DNA of 64,000 nucleotides from Streptomyces xanthophaeus (GTDB lineage Bacteria > Actinomycetota > Actinomycetes > Streptomycetales > Streptomycetaceae), in the NCBI RefSeq assembly GCF_030440515.1, contig NZ_CP076543.1, positions 2,170,001 to 2,234,000 on the forward strand. The letters run 5' to 3'. The translations under genes and the position numbers were made by a program. The notes under the pieces were generated by a model. It saw nothing but the letters and a program-made list of their open reading frames with translations, did not search any database and was not told where the DNA came from. Position 1 is the first letter of the stretch. Each line of letters begins with the position of its first letter. This document shows positions 1-7,680 of this stretch, in pieces.

Positions 1-12
1 CCTGCTGTGGCC

Positions 13-57
13 GTCTGCTTCGACCTGTTGTTTGTCCGGAAACAGGTCGAAGCAGAC
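13..57. terminator. Perfect 17-bp hairpin downstream of the RNA methyltransferase gene
   Basis: Positions 13-29 and 41-57 are perfect reverse complements (17 bp) around an 11-nt loop, 22 bases beyond the stop codon of the minus-strand methyltransferase gene. There is no U-tract, which is usual for Streptomyces terminators. It could work in either direction. Confidence 0.7.
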
Positions 58-79
58 TTCGAAACCGAGAAACCGCAGG

Positions 80-1417
80 TCAGGCGCCCTTGTTGAGCGG
101 CTCCAGGATTGCCACGCACTCCACGTGGTGGGTCATCGGGAAGAGGTCGAAGACGCGCAGGGTGCGGACCTTGTAGCCGTTTTCCTTGAAGTAGCCCAGG
201 TCGCGTGCCAGGGCCGCCGGGTCGCAGGCCACGTAGGCGATGCGGCGGGCCGAGAGGCCCGTGATGTGGCGGACCGTCTGCTTGCCGGCGCCCGCGCGCG
301 GGGGGTCCAGGACGACCAGGTCGCATTCCGTGATCCCGGTCTTCGGGAGGATCTGCTCGACCTTGCCCTGCTCGATGCGGACCCGCGGGAAGTCCGCCAG
401 GTTGTGGCGGGCGTCCTCCACCGCGCGCTTCGTCGACTCGATGCCGAGGACGGCTCCGGTCTCGCCGAGGCGTTCCGCGAGGGCTCCCGCGAAGATGCCG
501 ACGCCGCAGTAGAGGTCGAGGGCCATCTCGCCCTTGCGCGGCATCAGGCCCTGCATGACGGCCTTGATCAGGGTGTCCGCGGCCTGCGGGTGGACCTGCC
601 AGAAGCCGCCCATGCCCACGCGGTACGTACGGCCGTCCGCGCGCTCCCGTACGAAGGGGCGGCCGTGGACGCGGTGGACGCCGCCGTCCTTCTCCTCCAC
701 GCGCAGGACGGAGACCGGCTTGTCCAGCTCGACGAGGGGGAGGCGGCCGCCGGGGCGGGGGGTCAGGACGACCTGGCGGTCCTGGGAGCCGGTCGCCGCG
801 ATCGCCTCGACCGTGGCCATCTGCGGCCAGTCCTGCTTCTCGATGCCCAGTTCGCTGACGCCCGGCGCCGCGATCATGCAGTGGTCGATCGCCTCGATCT
901 CGTGCGAGCGGTGGCGGCGCAGGCCGACGGTGCCGTCGTCGTCGATGGCGAACTGCACGCGGGTGCGCCACTGCGGCACCTGCCCGGCCGGCAGCTTGTC
1001 GCCCTCGGCCGGCATCACGGTGCCGTCCCAGCCGGCCTCCTCCGGGGTGAGCCCCGCGAGCCGCTTCAGCTGCTCGGCGACGACCTCGCCCTTGAGGCGG
1101 CGCTGGGCGCCGGGCTTGGCGTGCTGCCAGTCGCAGCCGCCGCACTTGCCGGGGCCGGCGTACGGGCAGGGGGCTTCCACGCGGTCCTTGGAGGCGTCGA
1201 GCACGGTGATCGCGTCGGCGCGCAGGTAGCGGGAGTCCACGTCGCCCTCGGTGACCTTGGCGACGACCTTCTCGCCGGGCAGGGTGTGACGGACGAACAG
1301 CACACGGCCGTCCTCGGTCCGGGCGATGCAGTGCCCGCCGTGCGCCACGGGGCCGACCTCGACCTCGTACTCCTCCCCGACCAGTGACTGCTTCTCGTTC
1401 TGCTCGGGGCTCGTCAT
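80..1417 (-). CDS. Class I SAM-dependent RNA (uracil-5-)-methyltransferase, TrmA/RumA family
   Basis: A 445-residue protein that should transfer a methyl group from SAM to C5 of a uracil in 23S rRNA or tRNA. The N-terminal ~70 residues look like a TRAM RNA-binding domain. A CPYAGPGKCGGC cluster follows, as in the Fe-S-binding part of RumA. The C-terminal half has the SAM motif LDLYCGVGIFAG, the DPPRAGAG motif and the catalytic-Cys motif YVACDPAALARD. The start at 1417 is chosen because protein similarity begins there and a GGAG lies upstream; an upstream in-frame extension is shadow sequence over the intergenic hairpin. The gene follows the APC permease on the same strand, as in M. tuberculosis Rv2690c-Rv2689c. 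Which RNA it methylates cannot be told from sequence. Confidence 0.88.
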   Translation of the reverse strand: MTSPEQNEKQSLVGEEYEVEVGPVAHGGHCIARTEDGRVLFVRHTLPGEKVVAKVTEGDVDSRYLRADAITVLDASKDRVEAPCPYAGPGKCGGCDWQHAKPGAQRRLKGEVVAEQLKRLAGLTPEEAGWDGTVMPAEGDKLPAGQVPQWRTRVQFAIDDDGTVGLRRHRSHEIEAIDHCMIAAPGVSELGIEKQDWPQMATVEAIAATGSQDRQVVLTPRPGGRLPLVELDKPVSVLRVEEKDGGVHRVHGRPFVRERADGRTYRVGMGGFWQVHPQAADTLIKAVMQGLMPRKGEMALDLYCGVGIFAGALAERLGETGAVLGIESTKRAVEDARHNLADFPRVRIEQGKVEQILPKTGITECDLVVLDPPRAGAGKQTVRHITGLSARRIAYVACDPAALARDLGYFKENGYKVRTLRVFDLFPMTHHVECVAILEPLNKGA

Positions 1418-1450
1418 GGTGGGGAGACTCCAAAAACTGAAACAACGGAA

Positions 1451-1500
1451 AACGGCCGGACGACCGACCCACCAGTTTACGTGGATCTCGTCCGGCCGTT
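1451..1500. terminator. 13-bp inverted repeat between APC permease and methyltransferase genes
   Basis: Positions 1451-1463 and 1488-1500 are perfect reverse complements (13 bp, 24-nt loop). The hairpin lies just past the permease stop codon and upstream of the methyltransferase start on the same strand. It is likely a terminator, or a partial one, for the permease transcript. Confidence 0.6.
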
Positions 1501-1511
1501 CACCAACCTGC

Positions 1512-3575
1512 TCAGCCCTTCGCCGTGGGCTCCTTCGGCGGCGAGGACCTGACGGGGCTGTCCACGGGGCCGCGGCGCACCGCACCCGGGGCGTTCCAGT
1601 CCTGGCGCTTCTTGGCCCGCCGCTTGGCGAGTTCCGAGGACTCCAGCTGGTAGGGCACCGAGGTGACCATCACACCGGGGGTGAAGAGCAGCCGGCCCTT
1701 GAGGCGCAGCGCGCTCTGGTTGTGCAGCAGGTGTTCGTACCAGCGGCCGACGACGTACTCGGGGATGTAGACGCTGACCGCGTCGCGCGGGTTCTCGCTG
1801 CGCAGGCCCTTGACGTACTCGACCACCGGGCGGGTGATCTCCCGGTACGGCGAGTCGAGGATCTTGAGCGGGACGTTGATCCCGCGCCGGTCCCATTCCT
1901 CGCGCAGCGCCTTGGTCTCGGCCGGGTCCACGCTGATGCTGAGCGCCTCCAGGGTGTCCGAGCGGGTCAGCTTGGCGAACGCCAGGGCGCGCAGCGTGGG
2001 CTTGTGGACCTTGGAGACCAGGACGATCGAGTGGACCCGGGAGGGCCGCACACTGTCGTCGCTGGGGCCCTCGGCGGCGGCGATCTCCGCGGAGACGCGG
2101 TCGTAGTGCTTCCGGATCGCGCTCATCGTGCCGTAGAAGATCAGCATGCCGAGCAGGGCCACCCACGCACCGTGGGTGAACTTGGTGGCGAGGACGATGA
2201 CCAGCACCATGCCGGTGAAGAACGCGCCGAAGGCGTTGATCGCCCGGGAGCGGTGCATCCGACGGCGGGCGGCGGCGTCGCGCTCCGTCTTCAGGTGGCG
2301 GTTCCAGTGCCGGACCATGCCGATCTGGCTCAGCGTGAAGGAGACGAACACGCCGACGATGTAGAGCTGGATCAGCTTGGTCGAGTCCGCGTCGTAGATC
2401 CAGACGAGCAGGATGGCCGCGCCGGCGAGGAGCACGATGCCGTTGGAGAAGGCGAGCCGGTCGCCCCGGGTGTGCAGCTGGCGCGGCAGGTAGCGGTCCT
2501 GGGCGAGGATCGAGCCGAGCAGCGGGAAGCCGTTGTACGCGGTGTTCGCCGCCAGGAACAGCACCAGCGCGGTGGCCGCGGCCAGCAGGATGAAGAGGAA
2601 GCTGCCGTCACCGAAGACGGCCTCGGCCACCTGCGAGATCACCGGGTTCTGGATGTACCCGGGGCCGACCGGGACGCCGTTCGCCAGCAGGTCCTCGGCG
2701 GGGTTCTCGGCCATCCTCACGTCGCTGGCCATGGCCAGGCCGATGATCCCGCAGAACATGGTGACCGCCAGGCCGCCCATGTAGGCGAGGGTGGACGCGG
2801 CGTTCTTGCTCTTCGGCTTGCGGAAGGCGGGTACGCCGTTGCTGATGGCCTCGACACCGGTCAGGGCCGCACAGCCGGACGAGAAGGCCCTCAGCAGCAG
2901 GAAGACCATCGCGAAGCCGGCCAGCCCCTGTTGCTCGGGTTTGATCTCGAGATCGGCGGTCGGCGCCGTCAGGGTCTCGCCGAGGACGATGCCCTTCCAG
3001 GCACCCCAGCCGATCATGACGAATACGGCGGCGACGAAGACATAGGTCGGGATCGCGAAGAGCTTCCCGGATTCCTTCACACCGCGCAGGTTCATCAGCG
3101 TGAGCAGAAGGATCATGACGGTCGCCGAGAGCACCTTGTGCTCGATGACGAAATGCACCGCCGAACCGAGATTCTCGACCCCGGAGGAGATCGACACGGC
3201 GACGGTCAGGACGTAATCGACGAGCAGGGCGCTCGCCACGGTGAGGCCTGCCCTGGGGCCGAGGTTCGTGTTGGCGACCTCGTAGTCGCCGCCACCGCTC
3301 GGGTAGGCGTGGACGTTCTGGCGGTAGGACGCCACGACGGTGAACATCAGCACGACGACCGCGAGCGCGATCCAGGGGCTGTAGTGGTACGCCGACACGC
3401 CCGCGATCGACAGGACCAGCAGGACCTCGCCAGGGGCATATGCCACGGAGGACAGCGGGTCGGAAGCGAAGACGGGAAGGGCGATCCGCTTGGGAAGGAG
3501 TGTTTCTCCGAGGCGGTCGCTGCGTAGCGCCCGGCCGATCAGGATCCGTTTGGGCACGTCGGTCAGTTTGGACAC
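1512..3575 (-). CDS. APC superfamily amino-acid/polyamine permease with cytosolic C-terminal domain
   Basis: A 687-residue integral membrane transporter. The N-terminal consensus SDPLSSVAYAPGE is typical of APC-family permeases of the long actinobacterial type. About 12 hydrophobic segments occupy residues ~40-480, followed by a ~200-residue soluble tail that ends in a basic, Pro-rich stretch. It is divergent from ceoB/ceoC, which encode K+ channel/transporter regulatory subunits; the same arrangement occurs in M. tuberculosis (Rv2690c next to ceoB/ceoC). A role in cation or amino-acid uptake controlled by the neighbouring TrkA-type proteins is inference. The ATG at 3575 fits the conserved N-terminus. 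Confidence 0.85.
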   Translation of the reverse strand: MSKLTDVPKRILIGRALRSDRLGETLLPKRIALPVFASDPLSSVAYAPGEVLLVLSIAGVSAYHYSPWIALAVVVLMFTVVASYRQNVHAYPSGGGDYEVANTNLGPRAGLTVASALLVDYVLTVAVSISSGVENLGSAVHFVIEHKVLSATVMILLLTLMNLRGVKESGKLFAIPTYVFVAAVFVMIGWGAWKGIVLGETLTAPTADLEIKPEQQGLAGFAMVFLLLRAFSSGCAALTGVEAISNGVPAFRKPKSKNAASTLAYMGGLAVTMFCGIIGLAMASDVRMAENPAEDLLANGVPVGPGYIQNPVISQVAEAVFGDGSFLFILLAAATALVLFLAANTAYNGFPLLGSILAQDRYLPRQLHTRGDRLAFSNGIVLLAGAAILLVWIYDADSTKLIQLYIVGVFVSFTLSQIGMVRHWNRHLKTERDAAARRRMHRSRAINAFGAFFTGMVLVIVLATKFTHGAWVALLGMLIFYGTMSAIRKHYDRVSAEIAAAEGPSDDSVRPSRVHSIVLVSKVHKPTLRALAFAKLTRSDTLEALSISVDPAETKALREEWDRRGINVPLKILDSPYREITRPVVEYVKGLRSENPRDAVSVYIPEYVVGRWYEHLLHNQSALRLKGRLLFTPGVMVTSVPYQLESSELAKRRAKKRQDWNAPGAVRRGPVDSPVRSSPPKEPTAKG

Positions 3576-3794
3576 GCAGAGGATCGTAAGCGTTCGAAAT
3601 CAGACTGACGAACCCCCACCCCCTCATACCGCAATCCCGCCGCAATTCCTCCCCACCCGCAGCACGACTGCGGCGCAAGAGGCCCCATCGGTGACCGCCC
3701 GTGTGTAGCTTGGGCCATGGTCTGAGACCCTGTTAAACCAGAGCATGCAATGAGGCTGGGAACCAGCGAGTCGCTGACAGCCGGAAGGACGGCC
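3576..3794. promoter_or_regulatory. Divergent promoter region between APC permease and ceoB
   Basis: This 219-bp non-coding stretch separates two divergent genes, so it should hold both promoters. I cannot pin down -35/-10 hexamers with confidence. A GGAAGGA ribosome-binding site sits five bases before the ceoB GTG start at 3795. Confidence 0.45.
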
Positions 3795-4463
3795 GTGCAC
3801 ATCGTCATCATGGGTTGCGGAAGGGTGGGCTCCGCCCTCGCGCAAACCCTGGAACAGCAGGGGCATACGGTCGCCGTCGTCGACCAGGACCCCACCGCAT
3901 TCCGCCGGCTCGGCGCCGGATTCGGCGGCCGCCGCGTCACCGGGGTCGGCTTCGACCAGGACACCCTGAGGGAGGCGGGAATCGAGGACGCGGGCGCCTT
4001 CGCCGCCGTCAGCAGTGGTGACAATTCCAACATCATCGCTGCCCGCGTGGCGCGCGAGATGTTCGGCGTGGAGAACGTCGCGGCCCGCATCTACGACCCC
4101 AAGCGCGCCGAGGTCTACCAGCGCCTCGGCATCCCCACCGTCGCCACCGTGCGGTGGACCGCCGACCAGATGCTGCGCCGACTGCTGCCTTCGGGCGCCG
4201 AGCCGCTGTGGCGCGACCCGAGCGGCGGTGTGCAGCTCGCCGAGGTGCACACCTCCGCCGCCTGGATCGGCCACAAGGTCAGCAAGCTCCAGGACGAGAC
4301 GGGCGTGCGCGTGGCGTTCCTCACCCGCCTGGGCGAGGCGATGCTGCCCACGTCGGCGACGGTCCTGCAGGAGGGCGACCTCGTCCACGTGATGATGCGC
4401 ACGGACGAGATCGACAAGGTCGAGGCGGCGTTCGCCGAGGGGCCTGAGGAGGCACACGCATGA
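3795..4463 (+). CDS. ceoB: TrkA-family K+ uptake regulatory protein (CeoB-like)
   Basis: A 222-residue peripheral membrane regulator expected to bind NAD(H) or nucleotides and gate a cation transporter. The N-terminus HIVIMGCGRVGSALA is the Rossmann GxGxxG motif of a TrkA-N (RCK) domain, with the acidic strand end VVDQDP at ~30; a TrkA-C domain occupies roughly residues 140-215. I chose the GTG at 3795 rather than the in-frame ATG at 3750 because the conserved fold begins immediately after it and GGAAGGA lies five bases upstream. Its stop overlaps the ATG of ceoC (ATGA), so the two should be translationally coupled. Confidence 0.88.
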   Translation: MHIVIMGCGRVGSALAQTLEQQGHTVAVVDQDPTAFRRLGAGFGGRRVTGVGFDQDTLREAGIEDAGAFAAVSSGDNSNIIAARVAREMFGVENVAARIYDPKRAEVYQRLGIPTVATVRWTADQMLRRLLPSGAEPLWRDPSGGVQLAEVHTSAAWIGHKVSKLQDETGVRVAFLTRLGEAMLPTSATVLQEGDLVHVMMRTDEIDKVEAAFAEGPEEAHA

Positions 4464-5122
4464 GGGTCGCGATCGCCGGTGCAGGTGCGGTGGGCCGCTC
4501 CATCGCGGGCGAACTGCTGGAGAACGGCCACGAGGTGCTCCTGGTCGACAAGGCCCCGACCGCCATCTCGGTCGAGCGGGTGCCGCAGGCCGAGTGGCTG
4601 CTGGCCGACGCCTGCGAGATCACCTCGCTGGACGAGGCGGCGCTGCAGCGGTGCAACGTGGTCATCGCGGCCACCGGTGACGACAAGGTCAACCTCGTCG
4701 TCTCGCTGCTCGCCAAGACCGAGTACGGGGTGCCGCGCGTGGTGGCCCGCGTCAACAACCCGAAGAACGAGTGGCTCTTCAACGAGTCCTGGGGCGTCGA
4801 CGTCGCCGTCTCCACGCCGCGCCTGATGTCGGCCCTGGTCGAGGAGGCCGTGAGCGTCGGCGACCTGGTACGGCTGCTGCGCTTCAGCCACGGCGACGCC
4901 AACCTCGTCGAGCTGACCCTGCCGGCCGACTCCTCGGTCGCGGGCACCCAGATCGGCGACATCACCTGGCCCGAGGACACCTCGCTGGTCACGATCATCC
5001 GGGGCAACCGGGTCCTCACCCCGCACGGGGAGGAGACCCTGGAGCCGGGCGACGAACTGCTCTTCGTGGCCGCCCAGGCCCGCGAGGAACAGCTGGAGGA
5101 CCTCCTCCAGGCCCGCCGCTAG
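4460..5122 (+). CDS. ceoC: TrkA-family K+ uptake regulatory protein (CeoC-like)
   Basis: A 220-residue paralogue of the preceding protein. Its TrkA-N Rossmann motif is VAIAGAGAVGRSIA at the N-terminus with VDKAP at the end of strand 2, and it has a C-terminal TrkA-C domain. The start overlaps the ceoB stop by four bases. It likely forms a hetero-oligomeric RCK ring with CeoB. A strong terminator hairpin follows 22 bases downstream. Confidence 0.88.
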   Translation: MRVAIAGAGAVGRSIAGELLENGHEVLLVDKAPTAISVERVPQAEWLLADACEITSLDEAALQRCNVVIAATGDDKVNLVVSLLAKTEYGVPRVVARVNNPKNEWLFNESWGVDVAVSTPRLMSALVEEAVSVGDLVRLLRFSHGDANLVELTLPADSSVAGTQIGDITWPEDTSLVTIIRGNRVLTPHGEETLEPGDELLFVAAQAREEQLEDLLQARR

Positions 5123-5144
5123 CCCTACGGGCCTGCTCGACGAC

Positions 5145-5178
5145 GAAGGGGGCGCGCCCAGCAGGGCGCGCCCCCTTC
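5145..5178. terminator. Rho-independent-type terminator after ceoBC
   Basis: Positions 5145-5159 and 5164-5178 are a perfect 15-bp GC-rich stem with a 4-nt loop, 22 bases downstream of the ceoC stop. Confidence 0.85.
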
Positions 5179-5184
5179 GGGCTT

Positions 5185-5692
5185 CCCGCCCCGGGCCACC
5201 GCCCCTACGGCTCCACCCGCGTGCGGGAGCCTGCCCTGCGGGCGCAGACCCTCTGGGCGCAGACCCTGCGGGCGCAGGCCCTCCGGGCGCCGGGTCGCGC
5301 GGCCGTCCGCTCCCCGGGCCACGGCCCCGCGCGGGACCCTGCCCCACAGGAGCGGGACCTCCCCCACGTGACCGCTGCACCCCGGACCGCCTCGGGCGGG
5401 TACCGCCCGGGTACGACCCGGCACCCCGCCTCGCAGCCACGGACCCGCGCGCTCCCGACCCGTCGGCCCTATGGGCCCGCTCCCGCGCAGTGGGCTGCCC
5501 GCGGGCGCCGGGGCGTGCTCCTGCGGCCCTCCGCGCCCCAGGGCCCGCTCCCGCGCGGCGGCCTGCCCCGCGGGAGCGGGTTCCCCCGCACGGCCGTTCA
5601 CGCCCCGGGCCGCCACCCCTACGGCCCCACCCGCGTGCGGGAGCCTGCCCGCGCAAGCGCCGGGGACGGGCTCCACCGGTCGTGCAGCGCCG
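5185..5692. repeat. Non-coding stretch of degenerate GC-rich repeats
   Basis: There is no convincing gene here; the long frames lack any recognisable protein sequence and consist of Arg/Pro/Gly/Ala runs. A segment of about 45 bp around 5192-5236 (containing CCCGCGTGCGGGAGCCTGCC) recurs around 5606-5650 with few changes, and shorter pieces such as GGGCGCAG and GCTCCCGCGC recur between them. The stretch lies between the ceoBC terminator and the tandem hairpins after the DUF3159 gene. Confidence 0.6.
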
Positions 5693-5733
5693 GAACGCGC
5701 CTGCGGGCTCCGCCTGTGCCCGCAGGCGCGTTC
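5693..5733. terminator. 16-bp inverted repeat
   Basis: Positions 5693-5708 and 5718-5733 are perfect reverse complements with a 9-nt loop. The hairpin lies 13 bases from a second, longer one (5746-5790), giving a tandem structure. Confidence 0.6.
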
Positions 5734-5745
5734 TCGCGCTGCAGC

Positions 5746-5790
5746 GCGAAGGGGCGGGACCGGCCCTTCCGGCCGGTCCCGCCCCTTCGC
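5746..5790. terminator. 20-bp hairpin terminator after the DUF3159 gene
   Basis: Positions 5746-5765 and 5771-5790 form a perfect 20-bp stem with a 5-nt loop, 16 bases past the stop of the minus-strand DUF3159 gene. It probably ends the OB-fold/DUF3159 transcript. Confidence 0.85.
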
Positions 5791-5805
5791 GTCAGCTGTG
5801 CGCCG

Positions 5806-6546
5806 TCAGGCCTTCGGCCCCTTGGCGGCGGCCTCGGCGGCCTCCTTGGCCTCCCACTCCGCGATCACGTCGATCGGCGGCGGCGCCTTCGCCAGGAAGA
5901 CCCAGGTGAAGTACACGGCGAGCACCATCGGCGGGAGCTTCAGCGCGATCAGCACCCAGCCCAGCTGCGTCGCGTCGCCCCACCAGTACAGCGGGAAGAG
6001 GATCGCGTACTTGGCGAGGAAGATCAGGCCCCAGGCCAGGCTGGCCTTGACGTACGCCTTCTTGCGCCCGGGGTTGCGGGTGCGCCAGGAGAGGTTCTCC
6101 TTGAACACCGGGCCCAGGATCACTCCGAGCAGCGGGAAGCCCACCAGCGCAGAGATCGTGAAGGCCACGCCGAGGCCGACGCCGTAGATCATGCCGGGCA
6201 GGTAGAAGCCCTTCGCGCTGCCCGTGAACAGGGCGAAGGCCACGCCCACGCCCACGCCGAAGACGCCGCTGAAGGCGTGCTTGACCGTGTCCTTGCGCAG
6301 CAGCCGCACGATCACCAGCAGGACCGCGACCGCGCCGGCCGCGATGGCGGACCACTTCACGTCCTTGTTGATCGTGTAGATCATGACGAAGAGCAGCCCG
6401 GGCAGCATCGTCTCCACGGTGCCCCGGATGCCGCCGAAGGCATCGAAGAGCGCCGCCTGGGTCACGGCCTTCTGGTCCTCGGACGGCCCGGCGGCATGCC
6501 GCGGCCCGGTCGGTTCCGGGGTGGTCGGTTTGTCGAGTGACGTCAC
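5806..6546 (-). CDS. DUF3159 family integral membrane protein
   Basis: A 246-residue protein with about six hydrophobic segments between residues ~45 and 225 and a charged Ala/Glu/Lys-rich tail. The conserved pattern, AALFDAFGGIRGTVETMLPGLLF near the N-terminus and GRKKAYVKASLAWG in the middle, identifies the actinobacterial DUF3159 family (M. tuberculosis Rv2693c in the same neighbourhood). The GTG start at 6546 lies three bases after the stop of the OB-fold gene, so the two are an operon. Function is unknown. Confidence 0.85.
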   Translation of the reverse strand: MTSLDKPTTPEPTGPRHAAGPSEDQKAVTQAALFDAFGGIRGTVETMLPGLLFVMIYTINKDVKWSAIAAGAVAVLLVIVRLLRKDTVKHAFSGVFGVGVGVAFALFTGSAKGFYLPGMIYGVGLGVAFTISALVGFPLLGVILGPVFKENLSWRTRNPGRKKAYVKASLAWGLIFLAKYAILFPLYWWGDATQLGWVLIALKLPPMVLAVYFTWVFLAKAPPPIDVIAEWEAKEAAEAAAKGPKA

Positions 6547-6549
6547 CGG

Positions 6550-6969
6550 TCAGTGCTCCTGTCCGAGCGGGCGGAGTTCGTACTTCGGGTTGAAGAGCAC
6601 CCGACGGCCGTGGGTCATGGAGATACGCCCCGAGGCAATCATGCGTCGGCCGGGCTCGATTCCCACGATCGAGCGACGCCCGAGCCAGACCACGTCCAGC
6701 GCGGCCGAGCCGTCGAAGAGTTCGGCCTCCAGGGCGGGGACGCCCGCGCGCGGCCGCAGGGTGACCGTACGCAGGGTTCCGGTCACCTTGACTATCTGGC
6801 GGTCGTGGCAGTCGCAGATCCGCGTACACCCCGCGGCTTCTGCGTCCTCCTGCAGCTCCGCCGAATGCAGCTCCTCCTGGGAGGTGGACAGCCGCTCAAT
6901 CATCCGGCGGAACCGGCCCGCAGGCCTGACCGGCTTCGCGGACTTCTCGGGACGCGGTTCAGCACTCAT
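6550..6969 (-). CDS. Small OB-fold nucleic-acid-binding protein
   Basis: A 139-residue cytosolic protein with a ~50-residue charged N-terminal region followed by an OB fold (VKVTGTLRTVTLRP ... LFDGSAALDVVWLGRR ... RMIASGRIS). The pattern matches the actinobacterial OB-fold protein encoded next to DUF3159 (Rv2694c in M. tuberculosis). An N-terminal CTRICDC motif (residues ~48-54) has three cysteines. The role is probably single-stranded nucleic-acid binding, but no specific function is known to me. Confidence 0.85.
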   Translation of the reverse strand: MSAEPRPEKSAKPVRPAGRFRRMIERLSTSQEELHSAELQEDAEAAGCTRICDCHDRQIVKVTGTLRTVTLRPRAGVPALEAELFDGSAALDVVWLGRRSIVGIEPGRRMIASGRISMTHGRRVLFNPKYELRPLGQEH

Positions 6970-6993
6970 ACAGGAAGCGTACCGGCGTGCCCA

Positions 6994-7680
6994 CTACCGC
7001 TCGAAGCGGTATCCCATGCCCGGCTCGGTGATGAAGTGCCGCGGATGCGAGGGGTCCGCCTCCAGTTTGCGCCGCAGTTGGGCCATGTAGACCCGCAGGT
7101 AGTTCGTCTCGGTGCCGTACGAGGGCCCCCAGACCTCCTGGAGCAGCTGCTTCTGGCTGACCAGCTTGCCGCTGTTGCGGACCAGGACCTCCAGCAGGTG
7201 CCACTCGGTGGGCGTCAGCCGTACGTCGCGTCCCTCGCGCACGGCCTTCTTGGCGGCCAGGTCCACCGTGAAGCCGTCCGTCTCCACGATCACCTCGTCC
7301 TCGCCGGAGCCCGCGGCCGGCTCGGCCCGGCGGACGGCGGCGCGCAGCCGTGCCAGCAGCTCGTCCATGCCGAAGGGCTTGGTGACGTAGTCGTCGGCGC
7401 CCGCGTCCAGGGCCTCGACCTTCTCGTCGGAGCTGTGCCGGGCGGAGAGGACCAGGATCGGCACCCGGGTCCAGCCGCGCAGGCCCTTGATCACCTCGAC
7501 CCCGTCCATGTCGGGCAGTCCGAGGTCGAGCACGACCACGTCGGGGTGTCGGGCGGCCGCGAGTTCCAGTGCGCTGGCCCCGTCGGCCGCGGCGTCGACC
7601 TCGTATCTGCGCGCCTTCAGGTTGATCACAAGCGCTCGGACGATCTGCGGCTCGTCTTCCACCACGAGCACCCGGGTCAT
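6994..7680 (-). CDS. kdpE: KdpE response regulator
   Basis: A 228-residue OmpR-type response regulator. The receiver domain (residues 1-120) has VVEDEP, the phosphoacceptor Asp in VVVLDLGLPDMDG, the switch Thr/Ser in LVLSAR and the Lys in VTKPF; a winged-helix DNA-binding domain follows (residues ~130-228). It is encoded immediately after kdpD with an ATGA overlap. In other bacteria KdpE activates the kdpFABC high-affinity K+ pump; no kdpFABC genes are in this window. Confidence 0.93.
   Translation of the reverse strand: MTRVLVVEDEPQIVRALVINLKARRYEVDAAADGASALELAAARHPDVVVLDLGLPDMDGVEVIKGLRGWTRVPILVLSARHSSDEKVEALDAGADDYVTKPFGMDELLARLRAAVRRAEPAAGSGEDEVIVETDGFTVDLAAKKAVREGRDVRLTPTEWHLLEVLVRNSGKLVSQKQLLQEVWGPSYGTETNYLRVYMAQLRRKLEADPSHPRHFITEPGMGYRFER

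Noticed and set aside
4771..6540. 589-residue plus-strand open frame spanning the repeat region
   Set aside because: It covers parts of ceoC, the terminators and the antisense of the DUF3159 gene, and has only repetitive Arg/Pro/Gly composition.
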